Below, one piece after another: positions 1-13,000 of a stretch of DNA of 64,000 nt (its first letter is position 1; each line of letters starts with the position of its first letter). The stretch comes from Macrostomum hystrix (lineage: Eukaryota; Platyhelminthes; Macrostomidae), in the NCBI GenBank assembly GCA_950097015.1, contig CATNEN010000039.1, forward strand, positions 2,926,001 through 2,990,000, in the 5' to 3' direction. Under the pieces are notes generated by a model. The model was not told where the DNA came from. It ran no database searches and was given only the letters and a program-made list of their open reading frames with translations. Position numbers and translations under genes: made by a program.

Positions 1-29
1 TATTTTCAGACAAACACAGAAAGCTCAGA

Positions 30-130
30 TTCCCTATATTTCAATGAAGATTGCGTCTTGGATTCGAACTTGTGACCTCTCCCTCGGTTAGGAGTCCGAG
101 GCTCTTGGACTATAAATTTTCTACTGGGAT
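30..130 (-). repeat. tRNA-like SINE head, antisense (fragment)
   Basis: Read on the minus strand, this stretch has an anticodon-arm-like stem-loop (CCTCGG ... CCGAGG) and a B-box-like AGTTCGAATCC. It lies in the intron upstream of the first visible PFKFB exon. It has no intact acceptor stem, so it is read as the head of a tRNA-derived SINE rather than a working tRNA gene. The body of the SINE was not recognised. Confidence 0.4.
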
Positions 131-191
131 AGAAAGGCAGTGTCTGATCCAGTCTGAATCCCTCAGTCCCATTCCCATTGCGAATCTTCAG

Positions 192-2753
<2,562 letters not shown>

Positions 2754-3530
2754 GCGCCGTGGAAAAGCTTGCAAATTTTGCGCTACTTTTCCAGCTTTTT
2801 GGATTTTGAGAATTTTCCGCACATGCTTAGAGTCCGGATTTTGCCGCCCTTCCTGATTTTTGTTCTTTTTTTGTCGCCGTTTGTCATCTATGGATCCTTG
2901 AATATTTTTTCGTGCCGAGCCATCCCATTATCGATTCCGCAGGCAAACTTGCCATGCTTTCAAGCTTAGTTTGGCATTACCGATTTTAATGGTTTTTAGA
3001 TATGCATATTTCTACTAGCACTACTAACATACACTACGATCAGTAGTGTATTGCGCTTAGTTTTTCGTGTAATTCTTCTGATAGTGGGGAGTACCGCATT
3101 GTATAGCCTGTGAGTCCCGCTTGTTTTAGCGAAATTGCTCCAAAGGAATTTTTATTTATATCACAGGTAATTTTCCATTACAATTGCATTCATCTGACTT
3201 GCAACTTGCAGCTTTTAGCGTCATAGCTATTTGAATTTTGTATTGAAATCATTTCTGCTGGTCTGTTGTCTCCTATCCTATCTGATTATAGCCATTATTC
3301 ATGCATACAATATGAACTTAGCGAGAAGCATTCGCAAGTTAGAAGCATATCTGCTGCCATTTATTGGTTCACTTGTTGTCTGTTAAATCTGTAGCAAATC
3401 CCTATTATATTAGCGTTTTGCAGTGCAATATACATCTATCTTTTGAAAGACTTATGTTGCGAGAAAAAATTCAGATGTCCTCACAACTTTTATTAATCGC
3501 TCGTCTTAAACACTACTTAAGATAAATTTC
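2754..3530. other. PFKFB 3' region, no gene seen
   Basis: This follows the PFKFB stop codon and should hold its 3' UTR. It is AT-rich and unique. No convincing AATAAA was found close to the stop, and no conserved coding segment was seen on either strand. Confidence 0.5.
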
Positions 3531-3907
3531 GTCAGCTGACTCCTGTGTCAGTGATTGTAGGTCAGCTGACTCCTGTGTCAGTGATTGTGGGTCAGCTGAC
3601 TCCTGTGTCAGTGATTATGGGTCAGCTGACTCCTGTGTCAGTGATTGTAGGTCAGCTGACTCCTGTGTCAGTGATTGTAGGTCAGCTGACTCCTGTGTCA
3701 GTGATTGTAGGTCAGCTGACTCCTGTGTCAGTGATTGTAGGTCAGCTGACTCCTGTGTCAGTGATTGTGGGTCAGCTGACTCCTGTGTCAGTGATTGTAG
3801 GTCAGCTGACTCCTGTGTCAGTGATTGTAGGTCAGCTGACTCCTGTGTCAGTGATTGTAGGTCAGCTGACTCCTGTGTCAGTGATTGTAGGTCAGCTGAC
3901 TCCTGTG
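3531..3907 (+). repeat. 30 bp minisatellite, E-box in every unit
   Basis: Twelve and a half copies of a 30 bp unit (GTCAGCTGACTCCTGTGTCA + GTGATTGTAG) with only rare G/A differences. Each unit contains the palindrome GTCAGCTGAC, that is, a CAGCTG E-box. Because 30 is divisible by 3, both strands show open frames with a 10-residue period; these are not treated as genes. Confidence 0.96.
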
Positions 3908-4112
3908 ATTCCACAGCTTCCGTAGCTTCCACAGCTTCCGTAGCTTCCACAGCTTCCGTTGTTCCACAGCTTCCGTTGTTCCACAGCTTCCGTTGTTCCA
4001 CAGCTTCCGTAGCTTCCACAGCTTCCGCAGCTTCCGTTGCTTACTCAGCTTCCATAACTTACACAGCTTCCGTAGCTTCCACAGCTTCCACAGCTTCCGC
4101 TGCTCCTTCTTC
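3908..4112 (+). repeat. 9/18 bp repeat (CAGCTTCCR)
   Basis: Runs directly on from the 30 bp array. The unit is roughly TTCCACAGCTTCCGTAGC with 9 bp sub-periodicity and small variants (GTTGTTCCACAGCTTCC). It ends in a CT-rich region near 4112. From 4113 to 4600 the sequence is unique, with no gene seen. Confidence 0.9.
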
Positions 4113-4609
4113 CGCCAAAGCAGCTGTATTCGGGATCTCCCTAAGCTGGCTTCCTGGCCTGTTTCCGGCGGCCTCAATTCGCTGTTGGTCTTGCCCTCTT
4201 CCCGGCTCGTTTTGCCTTTATCTAATTTCAGCCGGCCGTCAAATTCAATGACGAGGGCGGCTAATGCAGTTGAGTCTGCCAGCCGGGGTCAGGGCTTCCG
4301 GGTGAGCCGGCCTGCCTAATCATCATCAGCGCTGCTTCGGCCTCCAAAACCCATAAAATTTGTTTGCCCCAGTCTTGGCCACTGCCACCAACACAAGCCA
4401 GACCTGAGACGGCTCAGTCTTGCATAGGATCGCATTGCCATAGTGATTTTAGTACCACAACTTTATGGACTCAGTCACGAGTTGGGCTTTTAGTATATAT
4501 ACTGCTATTACTGTGCCTACTTTGTTTCAAATACCAGCTTATCTACTCATGATGTTACCTTTGACTTTAAGTTCCTCTTTCACTTCAAGTTGTCCCTTTT
4601 GAATCTTAG

Positions 4610-5948
4610 GCTTCAAAAATCCCCATACTGTTCCATCCCCTTCCAGATCCCCATTTTACTCTTTCATTTCCCAGATCCCCATTCTACTGTTCCATCCCCT
4701 CCCAGATCCCCATTTTACTCTTCTATCTCCCAGATCCCCATTTTACTGTTCCATCCCCTCCCAGATCCCCATTTTACTGTTCCGTCCCCTCCCAGATCTC
4801 TATTTTACTGTTCCATCCCCTCCCAGATCCCCATTCTACAGTTCCATCCCCTTCCAGATCCCCATTTTACTGTTCCATCCCCTCCCAGATCCCCATTCTA
4901 GTGTTTCATCCCCTCCCAGATCCCCATTTTACTCTTCCCTCTCCCTGATCCCGATTTTACTCTTCCATCTCCCAGATCCCCAATTTATTGTTCCATCCCT
5001 CCCAGATCCCCATTTTATTCATCGATCCCCTGCCAGATCCCCATTCTCCAGTTCCATCCCCTCCCAGATCACCATTCTATTGTTCCATCCCCTCCCAGAT
5101 CCCCATTCTACTGTTCCACCCCCTCCCAGATCCCCATTCTACTGTTCCATCCCCTCCCAGATCCCCATTTAACTCTTCTATCTCCCATATCCCCATTTTA
5201 CTGTTCCATCCCCTCCCAAATCCCCGTTTTACTGTTCCGTCCCCTCCCAGATCCCTATTTTACTGTTCCATCCCCTCCCAGATCCCCATTTTACTGTTCC
5301 ATCCCCTTCCAGATCCCTATTTTACTGCTCCATCCCCTTCCAGATCCCCATTTTACTGTTCCGTCCCCTCCCAGATCCCTATTTTACTGTTCCATCCCCT
5401 TCCAGATCCCCATTTTACTGTTCCATCCCCTCCCAGATCCCCATTTTACTGTTCCGTCCCCTCCCAGATCCCTATTTTACTGTTCCATCCCCTCCCAGAT
5501 CCCCATTCTACAGTTCCATCCCCTTCCAGATCCCCATTTTACTGTTCCATCCCCTCCCAGATCCCCATTTTACTGTTCCATCCCCTTCCAGATCCCTATT
5601 TTACTGTTCCATCCCCTTCCAGATCCCCATTTTACTGTTCCATCCTCTCCCAGATCCCCATTTTTTACTCTTCCATCTCCCAGATCCCCATTCTACTGTT
5701 CCATCCCCTCCCAGATCCCCATTCTACTGTTCCATCCTCTCCCAGATCCCCATTTTTTACTCTTCCATCTCCCAGATCCCCATTCTACTGTTCCATCCCC
5801 TCCCAGATCCCCATTCTACTGTTCCACCCCCTCCCAGATCCCCATTCTACTGTTCCATCCCCTCCCAGATCCCCATTCTACTGTTCCATCTCCCAGATCC
5901 AAATTCTTCTGTTCAATCTCCCTGATCCCTATTCCAGTTCCCTAGCCT
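4610..5948 (+). repeat. 31 bp pyrimidine-rich minisatellite
   Basis: About 43 copies of a unit reading roughly CAGATCCCCATTTTACTGTT + CCATCCCCTCC. Copies differ by short deletions (a version lacking the CATCCCCTCC part) and C/T changes. The long open frame through it (SQIPILLFHPLPDPHSTVPS-type) is repeat-driven and not a gene. Confidence 0.95.
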
Positions 5949-6479
5949 AGTCATCAATTTTCTAATCCTCGTCTCGACGCATCCAACTCTCAGGGCTGCA
6001 ATTTGAGACCATTAACTCAAACAGACAGGATCCCAGCTGCTCAGGCGGTGAGGAAAGATGAGACTTGAGTCTATAGCCCCGGCAGTATGATGTAATGAGG
6101 GCCAGCTCACCCCGCACTGATCGGCTGAGCACACATTCGAGGGCCGCATGCAGACCCTGTGGAAATTGCTTTAAAGACACGGGCTGGGAGGGTCCGACAG
6201 TCAGTAACATGTGGCAGCAAATTAGACCCAGCGCTCTCAGAAGCTGCAAGCTTTTTTCCTTCTGTTTGAAGGCCAAAAATTACAGGCTCAAGTAAGACGC
6301 CACATCTGTATCTGGGCGGCCGCAAAGACTCTTTTGATGATATCGGCTCCAACTTTAACTCCAAAAATGATCATCTATTATGGGCTAGAAAGCTACTGTC
6401 GAATAACGAAATCAAATGCAAGCAGTTTTGTCTGCTCTCCTATCTTTTTCCTTCTCCACTTGTCTTTACTATCCACTTG

Positions 6480-6930
6480 TCTCTATGCGTCTTCCCCTTT
6501 CCTCTATCATTCTCCCTCTTTAGTCTATTATTATCCCTCTTTCGTCTATCGTTCTGCCTCTTTCCTCTTTCATTCTTCCCCTTTCCTCTATCATTATCCC
6601 CCTTTCCTCTATCATTATCCCTCTTTCCTCTTTCATAATCCCTCTTTCCTCTTTCATAATCCCTCTTTCCTCTTTCATAATCCCTCTTTCCTCTTTCATA
6701 ATCCCTCTTTCCTCTTTCATAATCCCTCTTTCCTCTATCATTCCTTGCCTTTCCTCTATCATTATCCCCCTCTCCTCTATCATTATCCCTCTTTCCTCTA
6801 TCATTCTCCCCTTTCCTCTATTATTCTCCGTCTATACTCTATCATTCTTCCTCTTTCCTCTATACTTCTCCCTCTTTCCTCTATCCTTCTACTTCTCTCC
6901 TTTCCTCTATCTTTATCCCAATTTCCACCG
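6480..6930 (+). repeat. 18-21 bp pyrimidine minisatellite
   Basis: Units of the type CTCTTTCCTCTTTCATAATC. The middle copies (about 6610-6735) are nearly identical and the flanks more diverged, as expected for an array expanding from its centre. Confidence 0.92.
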
Positions 6931-7049
6931 TCCTCCCATTTTCTGTATCCTCCTCCAACTCTCATTTATCATCCTAGCTCTTTTCTGCTGCATCTGCTTT
7001 GGCAACAATTAATTTTCCCCCAGGTAAATAATTCAGCTAGTCGCTAATT

Positions 7050-7150
7050 GCTGCACAACACCATACCGGTCAGCAAGAATTCGAACCCAAGATTTCCAAC
7101 GGGAATTCTCAGTGCAGCTTGATGAAACGCCGTAGGCCTATCTAACCTGG
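7050..7150 (-). repeat. decayed tRNA-like SINE head
   Basis: The minus strand shows TAGGCCTACGGCG, which loosely fits an A box, and about 45 bases later GGGTTCGAATTC, a good B box. No cloverleaf closes, so a tRNA-derived SINE remnant is more likely than a tRNA gene. The surrounding DNA from 7150 to 7943 is unique and shows no gene. Confidence 0.35.
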
Positions 7151-7943
7151 AGACAGTCCCCATGTTAGACTAGCAGCGGCGGCAGCATCCTTGGCCTCGG
7201 TGAGTCACACTCGCCCACAGTTTCGTGAGACAGTCCGCCGGGCCCAGATTTGCATAAACAAACGGTACCCGGGGCGATGGCGACAGATGCCCCCCATACA
7301 CAGTCCAGGATGAAGCAATTCTTGCAACTACCATGTCATCTTTTCCTGCTTCGGGTCTGAAAGCTTGGACCTGGGGATCGCAGCTGACAGCTTATAACAT
7401 GGCGTGACAGCGGATTGCACAACTCTTCATCTCCCTGCATTCTGAGAGTTCCGTGCGCCAGGTGACCCAGGCTTGTCAAACTGAATCCATGCTGACCTAT
7501 TTGCTGAACAGTTGAGGGTTGTATTGGTATTTGAAGAAAAACTGATTTTTAAGTAGCCGTGATAAATTCGCGAGGACCATTATATTCCATTCACACAGAT
7601 AAATTATATACAGGATATTTTTTTGCGAATCAAAACTAACAAAAACTATGCGTTTCAAATTATAATTAATTCAATAACGAGACACGACAGCGACTTGCTC
7701 ATGTTGTTCTAAAAATAGAAAGAAAACTATGAGTCAACCATTTTGAGCTATAAATAGAAACTGAATTTTTCTATAAAAAGAATGGAAACGAGGGAGTTAC
7801 CCCTCCGAGATACTAAGAAGACATTTTAAAGCCAAAATTTACAGCCAGCCATTTACAGAGAACGCCATAACAGCAGGCCAAATTAGTGACAGAAATTTCC
7901 ACATTTTAAATAAAAAGGCAGCCGCCATCAACCGCCAGGTGTT

Positions 7944-9655
7944 TTAGACGAGTGTGGCAAAGTAGATAATGTCTGGACTGTCGCAGTCCGTCAAGCACTC
8001 TGTGCGATACAGCCTGAAGCTCCTAGCCGCTTTTCTGCCGAAACAGGGCAAGCGTGGCGCCAGATGCTGCTGCTGCCGATGCAGCCGATGGGGACAGCAA
8101 TTTTGCAGCTGGTCTGAATCTGATAGAGCCATGCTGCTGACTCCCGTGTCACTGTCGCCGCCACCACCACCGACGCAGCCGACGGCCCTAAAGTCGGAAC
8201 TCACCAGCGTTGCTGTTGTTGACAGCAAACGAACCTCCAATACCTGACGGCTGCGTCGGCGGCGGTGACACCGGCGACTGCTGCGATCTTCGGCTGCTTC
8301 CTCAGTCACCGGTGTCGGTTCAACCAGGTTCAGCCGGCGCATCCAGTCCCGAATGACCTGTCCGGACTCGTCCTGCGCATTCGCCGAGCGGCACTCGGTC
8401 GTCCTTTCCCTGTCGACGCCGTCCGCTTCATCCTCAGTTTCGTCCACTTCAAAGGTGACTCGCCGGCGTCGGCGAAGGCGCACCCGGAGTCGATAAGTGG
8501 ACTGGCGGCGCCGGCTGAGGCGGCGGAGCAGTCGCTCCACTGGGAGGTTGTCGCGAACTCGCTTCAGCTTGCCTTTGTGAGGTTTCGGAGTGAGGGAAAT
8601 GCGAGGCCAATCACTTGAATGAGTACCTGAATAAAGGAAACCTGAGCATACACCTGACAGGGGGCTGAGTGGCAGAGCGGTTAACGCATTTGCCTCTAGC
8701 ACCAAGGTCCCTGAGTTCGATTCCGCGGAGAGGCCCCATTTATTTAGAGAGAAGGCTTGTGGGCTTGTAGTGTGACTTACGCCGTTGAGGGTCAACCTCC
8801 ATGGTACAGTGAGAGTGTACACCTCCATGGTACAGTGAGAGTGTACACCTCCATGGTACAGTGAGAGTGTACACCTCCATGGTACAGTGAGAGTGTACAC
8901 CTCCATGGTACAGTGAGAGTGTACACCTCCATGGTACAGTGAAAGTGTACACCTCCATGGTACAGTGAGAGTGTAAACCTCCATGGTACAGTGAAAGTGT
9001 ACACCTCCATGGTACAGTGAGAGTGTACACTGCCTGACGATGAGAAAATCAGGGCAGATGTACACACCTGTGTAAGCGTATTTCTGCGTACAGTATCTGA
9101 CTCCTGTGTGCGTGTGTGCTCAGGAGCTGGCTGCGGGTCTGGTTTCACCAACTGATATGACATTGCCCGCAGCCCTCCTGCAAAGTATTGCTACTATTAA
9201 TATTATTAGTATTGTTGTTATTATTATTACACACCTGACAGCTCAACAACCAGTTCGTAGCGCCGAGTATCGGCCTGCAGGCACTCGGCATTCAGATCCG
9301 CATCCAGCTCGCACTCGCAGCAGCAGCCGCTGGCGGTGGCTGCGGCGGAGGAGGCGGCCGCGACTCGCTGAAACCAGAGCAGCGCGTAGACCAAGTCCTT
9401 GCACAGAGCCGCGTCGTCCAGGGACCCCAGGCCGGCCAGCCTGTACAGCCTGCCGCAGAAGGACACGTCCAGCTCGTTCATTGCGTCGACCGCATGTTCA
9501 GCAGGCTGCTCGAGCTGGCATCGTTTTTTGCGGCTCAGCTGCTGCTGCTGCCGATTGCGTCCTCGATGCTGTTTCAAGCTTGCAGCTGGACATAAAAACG
9601 AGTCAGCAGATGACACGGACGAAGCGTATGGGTACCAGTGCGAGTACCGATTCAT
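7944..9655 (-). CDS. unidentified basic/acidic protein, ORF split by an antisense SINE
   Basis: Not recognised. Minus-strand coding sequence runs 9655-9235, then 8653-7944. Without the 581 bp between them the two pieces form one continuous frame of 377 codons. ATG at 9655 follows ACCATC and has an in-frame stop just upstream. Residues 1-141 include a poly-Gln patch, a Cys cluster (GCCCECE) and acidic stretches. Residues 162-210 are strongly Arg-rich and end in RRRRRVTFEVDETEDE; RVTF fits the RVxF pattern used by protein phosphatase 1 regulators, but such short matches are common. A Gly-rich stretch and a further basic region precede the TAA at 7944. The gap is an antisense SINE-B flanked by an 11 bp target duplication containing CAG/GT, so splicing 9235 to 8653 restores the frame. 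A second in-frame acceptor (TTTATTCAG) lies at 8627. A TTTAAA sits about 60 bp upstream of the ATG. If the insertion is not spliced out, this is a disrupted gene. Confidence 0.55.
8661..9230 (+). repeat. SINE family B with internal minisatellite, 11 bp TSD
   Basis: The head resembles tRNA-Ser/Leu: A box GAGTGGCAGAGCGGTTAACG, B box GAGTTCGATTCC, then GCGGAGAGGCC. The body matches the copies at 58641 and 55546 (CTGCCTGACGATGAGAAA, GTACACACCTGTGT, GTGCTCAGGA, GGCTGCGGGTC) and the tail is ATT-rich. Flanking duplicates ACACCTGACAG at 8650-8660 and 9231-9241 form an 11 bp target-site duplication. It lies antisense within the reading frame of the minus-strand gene at 7944-9655. Confidence 0.88.
8796..9029 (+). 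repeat. 26 bp minisatellite grown inside a SINE
   Basis: Nine exact-period copies of CCTCCATGGTACAGTGAGAG + TGTACA. The copy at 58641 has just one version of this segment (CCTCGAAGGTACAGTGAAAT + GTACA) at the same place in the SINE body, so the array arose by tandem duplication of SINE sequence after or shortly before insertion. Confidence 0.92.
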
Positions 9656-10084
9656 GATGGTCAGCTTTCTGATTGCTCAGCAGCAGATGGCTTCAGCGGT
9701 CCCCGAATCCGCCTTTAAAATGAGACAGAAGAAAGAAAATCTTCAGCGGATTTCTAGCCCCAGGGCTTCTCCGATTGGACGGGATCCCATTTTCCCACGG
9801 CCCGCCGCGGCGGTCGCCGTTTCTTTTACTTTCCATACACACTCGCGATTTCTCTGCCCCAGTTTTGGACTTTTTTTTCCTAATTCGACCCCCGCCAGAA
9901 AAGATATTAATGAGCCCATGAATATTTATTCCAGGAAACGCTGATCCGAACAATCAAACTGACTACTCGAATCCCTGAATCCCAGGCTCCGCAGCAACAG
10001 TTCTTGTTTCGTCAAAGAAAATTTTGCATAAAATTTTAGGCATAAAAATACAATGTCATTTGAGAGCGTTGACAAATGTCGTGT

Positions 10085-13000
10085 TTGAAATGCTCGTCCC
10101 TTCTGTCTCTTCTCTCTTCTCTTCTCTCTTCTCTCATCTCTTCTCTTCCCTTCTGTTCTTCTCTCTCCCCCCTTCTGTTCTTCTCTCTCCCCCTTCTGTT
10201 CTTCTCTCTCCCCTTCTGTTCTTCTCTCTCCCCCTTCTGTTCTTCTCTCTCTCCCCTTCTGTTCTTCTCTCTCCCCCATTCTGTTCTTCTCTCTCCCCAT
10301 TCTGTTCTTCTCTCTCCCCTTCTGTTCTTCTCTCTCTCCCACTCTGTTCTTCTCTCTCCCCTTCTGTTCTTCTCTCTCCCCCCTTCTGTTCTTCTCTCTC
10401 CCCTTCTGTTCTTCTCTCTCTCCCATTCTGTTCTTCTCTCTCCCCCCTTCTGTTCTTCTCTCTCCCCTTCTGTTCTTCTCTCTCTCCCCCTTCTGTTCTT
10501 CTCTCTCACCCTTCTGTTCTTCTCTCTCTCCCACTCTGCTCTTCTCTCTCTCCCACTCTGTTCTTCTCTCTCCCCTTCTGTTCTTCTCTCTCCCCCCTTC
10601 TGTTCTTCTCTCTCCCCCCTTCTGTTCTTCTCTCTCCCTTCTGTTCTTCTCTCTCCCCTTCAGTTCTTCTCTCTCCCCTTCTGTTCTTCTCTCTCTCCCC
10701 TTCTGTTCTTCTCTCTCCCCCATTCTGTTCTTCTCTCTCCCCTTCTGTTCTTCTCTCTCTCCCATTCTGTTCTTCTCTCTCTCCCACTCTGTTCTTCTCT
10801 CTCCCCTTCTGTTCTTCTCTCTCCCCCCTTCTGTTCTTCTCTCTCCCCTTCTGTTCTTCTCTCTCTCCCATTCTGTTCTTCTCTCTCCCCCTTCTGTTCT
10901 TCTCTCTCCCCCACTCTGTTCTTCTCTCTCCCCTTCTGTTCTTCTCTTTCTCCCCTTCTGTTCTTCTCTCTCCCCCATTCTGTTCTTCTCTCTCCCCCTT
11001 CTGTTCTTCTCTCTCCCCTTCTGTTCTTCTCTCTCTCCCCTTCTGTTCTTCTCTCTCTCCCATTCTGTTCTTCTCTCTCCCCCTTCTGTTCTTCTCTCTC
11101 CCCCACTCTGTTCTTCTCTCTCCCCCTTCTGTTCTTCTCTCTCCCTTCTGTTCTTCTCTCTCTCCCATTCTGTTCTTCTCTCTCCCCCTTCTGTTCTTCT
11201 CTCTCCCCCACTCTGTTCTTCTCTCTCCCCTTTCTGTTCTTCTCTCTCCCTTCTGTTCTTCTCTCTCCCCTTCTGTTCTTCTCTCTCCCCCACTCTGTTC
11301 TTCTCTCTCCCCCTTCTGTTCTTCTCTCTCCCCCTTCTGTTCTTCTCTCTTCCCCTTCTGTTCTTCTCTTTCTCCCCTTCTGTTCTTCTCTCTCCCCCAT
11401 TCTGTTCTTCTCTCTCCCCCTTCTGTTCTTCTCTCTCCCCTTCTGTTCTTCTCTCTCTCCCCTTCTGTTCTTCTCTCTCTCCCATTCTGTTCTTCTCTCT
11501 CCCCCTTCTGTTCTTCTCTCTCTCCCATTCTGTTCTTCTCTCTCCCCCTTCTGTTCTTCTCTCTCCCCCACTCTGTTCTTCTCTCTCCCCCCTTCTGTTC
11601 TTCTCTCTCCCCTTCTGTTCTTCTCTCTCTCCCATTCTGTTCTTCTCTCTCCCCTTCTGTTCTTCTCTCTCTCCCCTTCTGTTCTTCTCTCTCTCCCATT
11701 CTGTTCTTCTCTCTCTCCCCTTCTGTTCTTCTCTCTCTCCCATTCTGTTCTTCTCTCTCCCCCTTCTGTTCTTCTCTCTCCCTTCTGTTCTTCTCTCTCC
11801 CCTTCAGTTCTTTTCTCACCCCCTTCTGTTCTTCTCTCTCTCCCCCTTCTGTTCTTCTCTCTCCCCTTCTGTTCTTCTCTCTCCCCCTTCTGTTCTTCTC
11901 TCTCCCACTCTGTTCTTCTCTCCCCCTTCTGTCTTCTCTCTCTCCCATTCTGTTGTTCTCTTTTCACCATGGCTCTGTCTTCGATTTCCCAGGCCCACAA
12001 TGTTCCCACTTTCATCCGCTCTGTTCGCCTCGAATCCCGAATCAATCCTCTATGAATCCGGGCCATTCTCTCTCCCCCTTCTGTTCTTCTCTCTCCCTTC
12101 TGTTCTTCTCTCTCCCCCTTCTGTTCTTCTCTCTCCCCTTCAGTTCTTCTCTCTCCCCCTTCTGTTCTTCTCTCTCTCCCATTCTGTTCTTCTCTTTTCA
12201 CCATGGCTCTGTCTTCGATTTCCCAGGCCCACAATGTTCCCACTTTCATCCGCTCTGTTCGCCTCGAATCCCGAATCAATCCTCTATGAATCCGGGCCAT
12301 TCTCTCTCCCCCTTCTGTTCTTCTCTCTCCCTTCTGTTCTTCTCTCTCCCCCTTCTATTCTTCTCTCTCCCCTTCAGTTCTTCTCTCTCCCCCTTCTGTT
12401 CTTCTCTCTCTCCCATTCTGTTCTTCTCTCTCCCCTTCTGTTCTTCTCTCTCTCCCATTCTGTTCTTCTCTCTCCCCTTCTGTTCTTCTCTCTCTCCCAT
12501 TCTGTTCTTCTCTCTCCCCCTTCTGTTCTTCTCTCTCCCTTCTGTTCTTCTCTCTCCCCTTCAGTTCTTCTCTCACCCCCTTCAGTTCTTCTCTCTCCCC
12601 CTTCTGTTCTTCTCTCTCTCCCATTCTGTTCTTCTCTCTCTCCCCTTCTGTTCTTCTCTCTCTCCCATTCTGTTCTTCTCTCTCCCCCTTCTGTTCTTCT
12701 CTCTCCCCCATTCTGTTCTTCTCTCTCCCCTTCTGTTCTTCTCTCTCTCCCATTCTGTTCTTCTCTCTCTCCCCTTCTGTTCTTCTCTCTCCCCCATTAT
12801 GTTCTTCTCTCTCCCCTTCTGTTCTTCTCTCTCTCCCATTCTGTTCTTCTCTCTCTCCCACTCTGTTCTTCTCTCTCCCCTTCTGTTCTTCTCTCTCCCC
12901 CCTTCTGTTCTTCTCTCTCCCCTTCTGTTCTTCTCTCTCTCCCATTCTGTTCTTCTCTCTCCCCCTTCTGTTCTTCTCTCTCCCCCACTCTGTTCTTCTC

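Noticed and set aside
3531-3907. CRISPR-like regular repeat
   Set aside because: There are no unique spacers; units abut directly and the genome is animal.
7969-8247. Plus-strand ATG frame of 92 codons
   Set aside because: It overlaps the longer minus-strand frame, which joins across the SINE to a 377-codon ORF; the plus frame has Pro/Cys runs typical of an antisense shadow.
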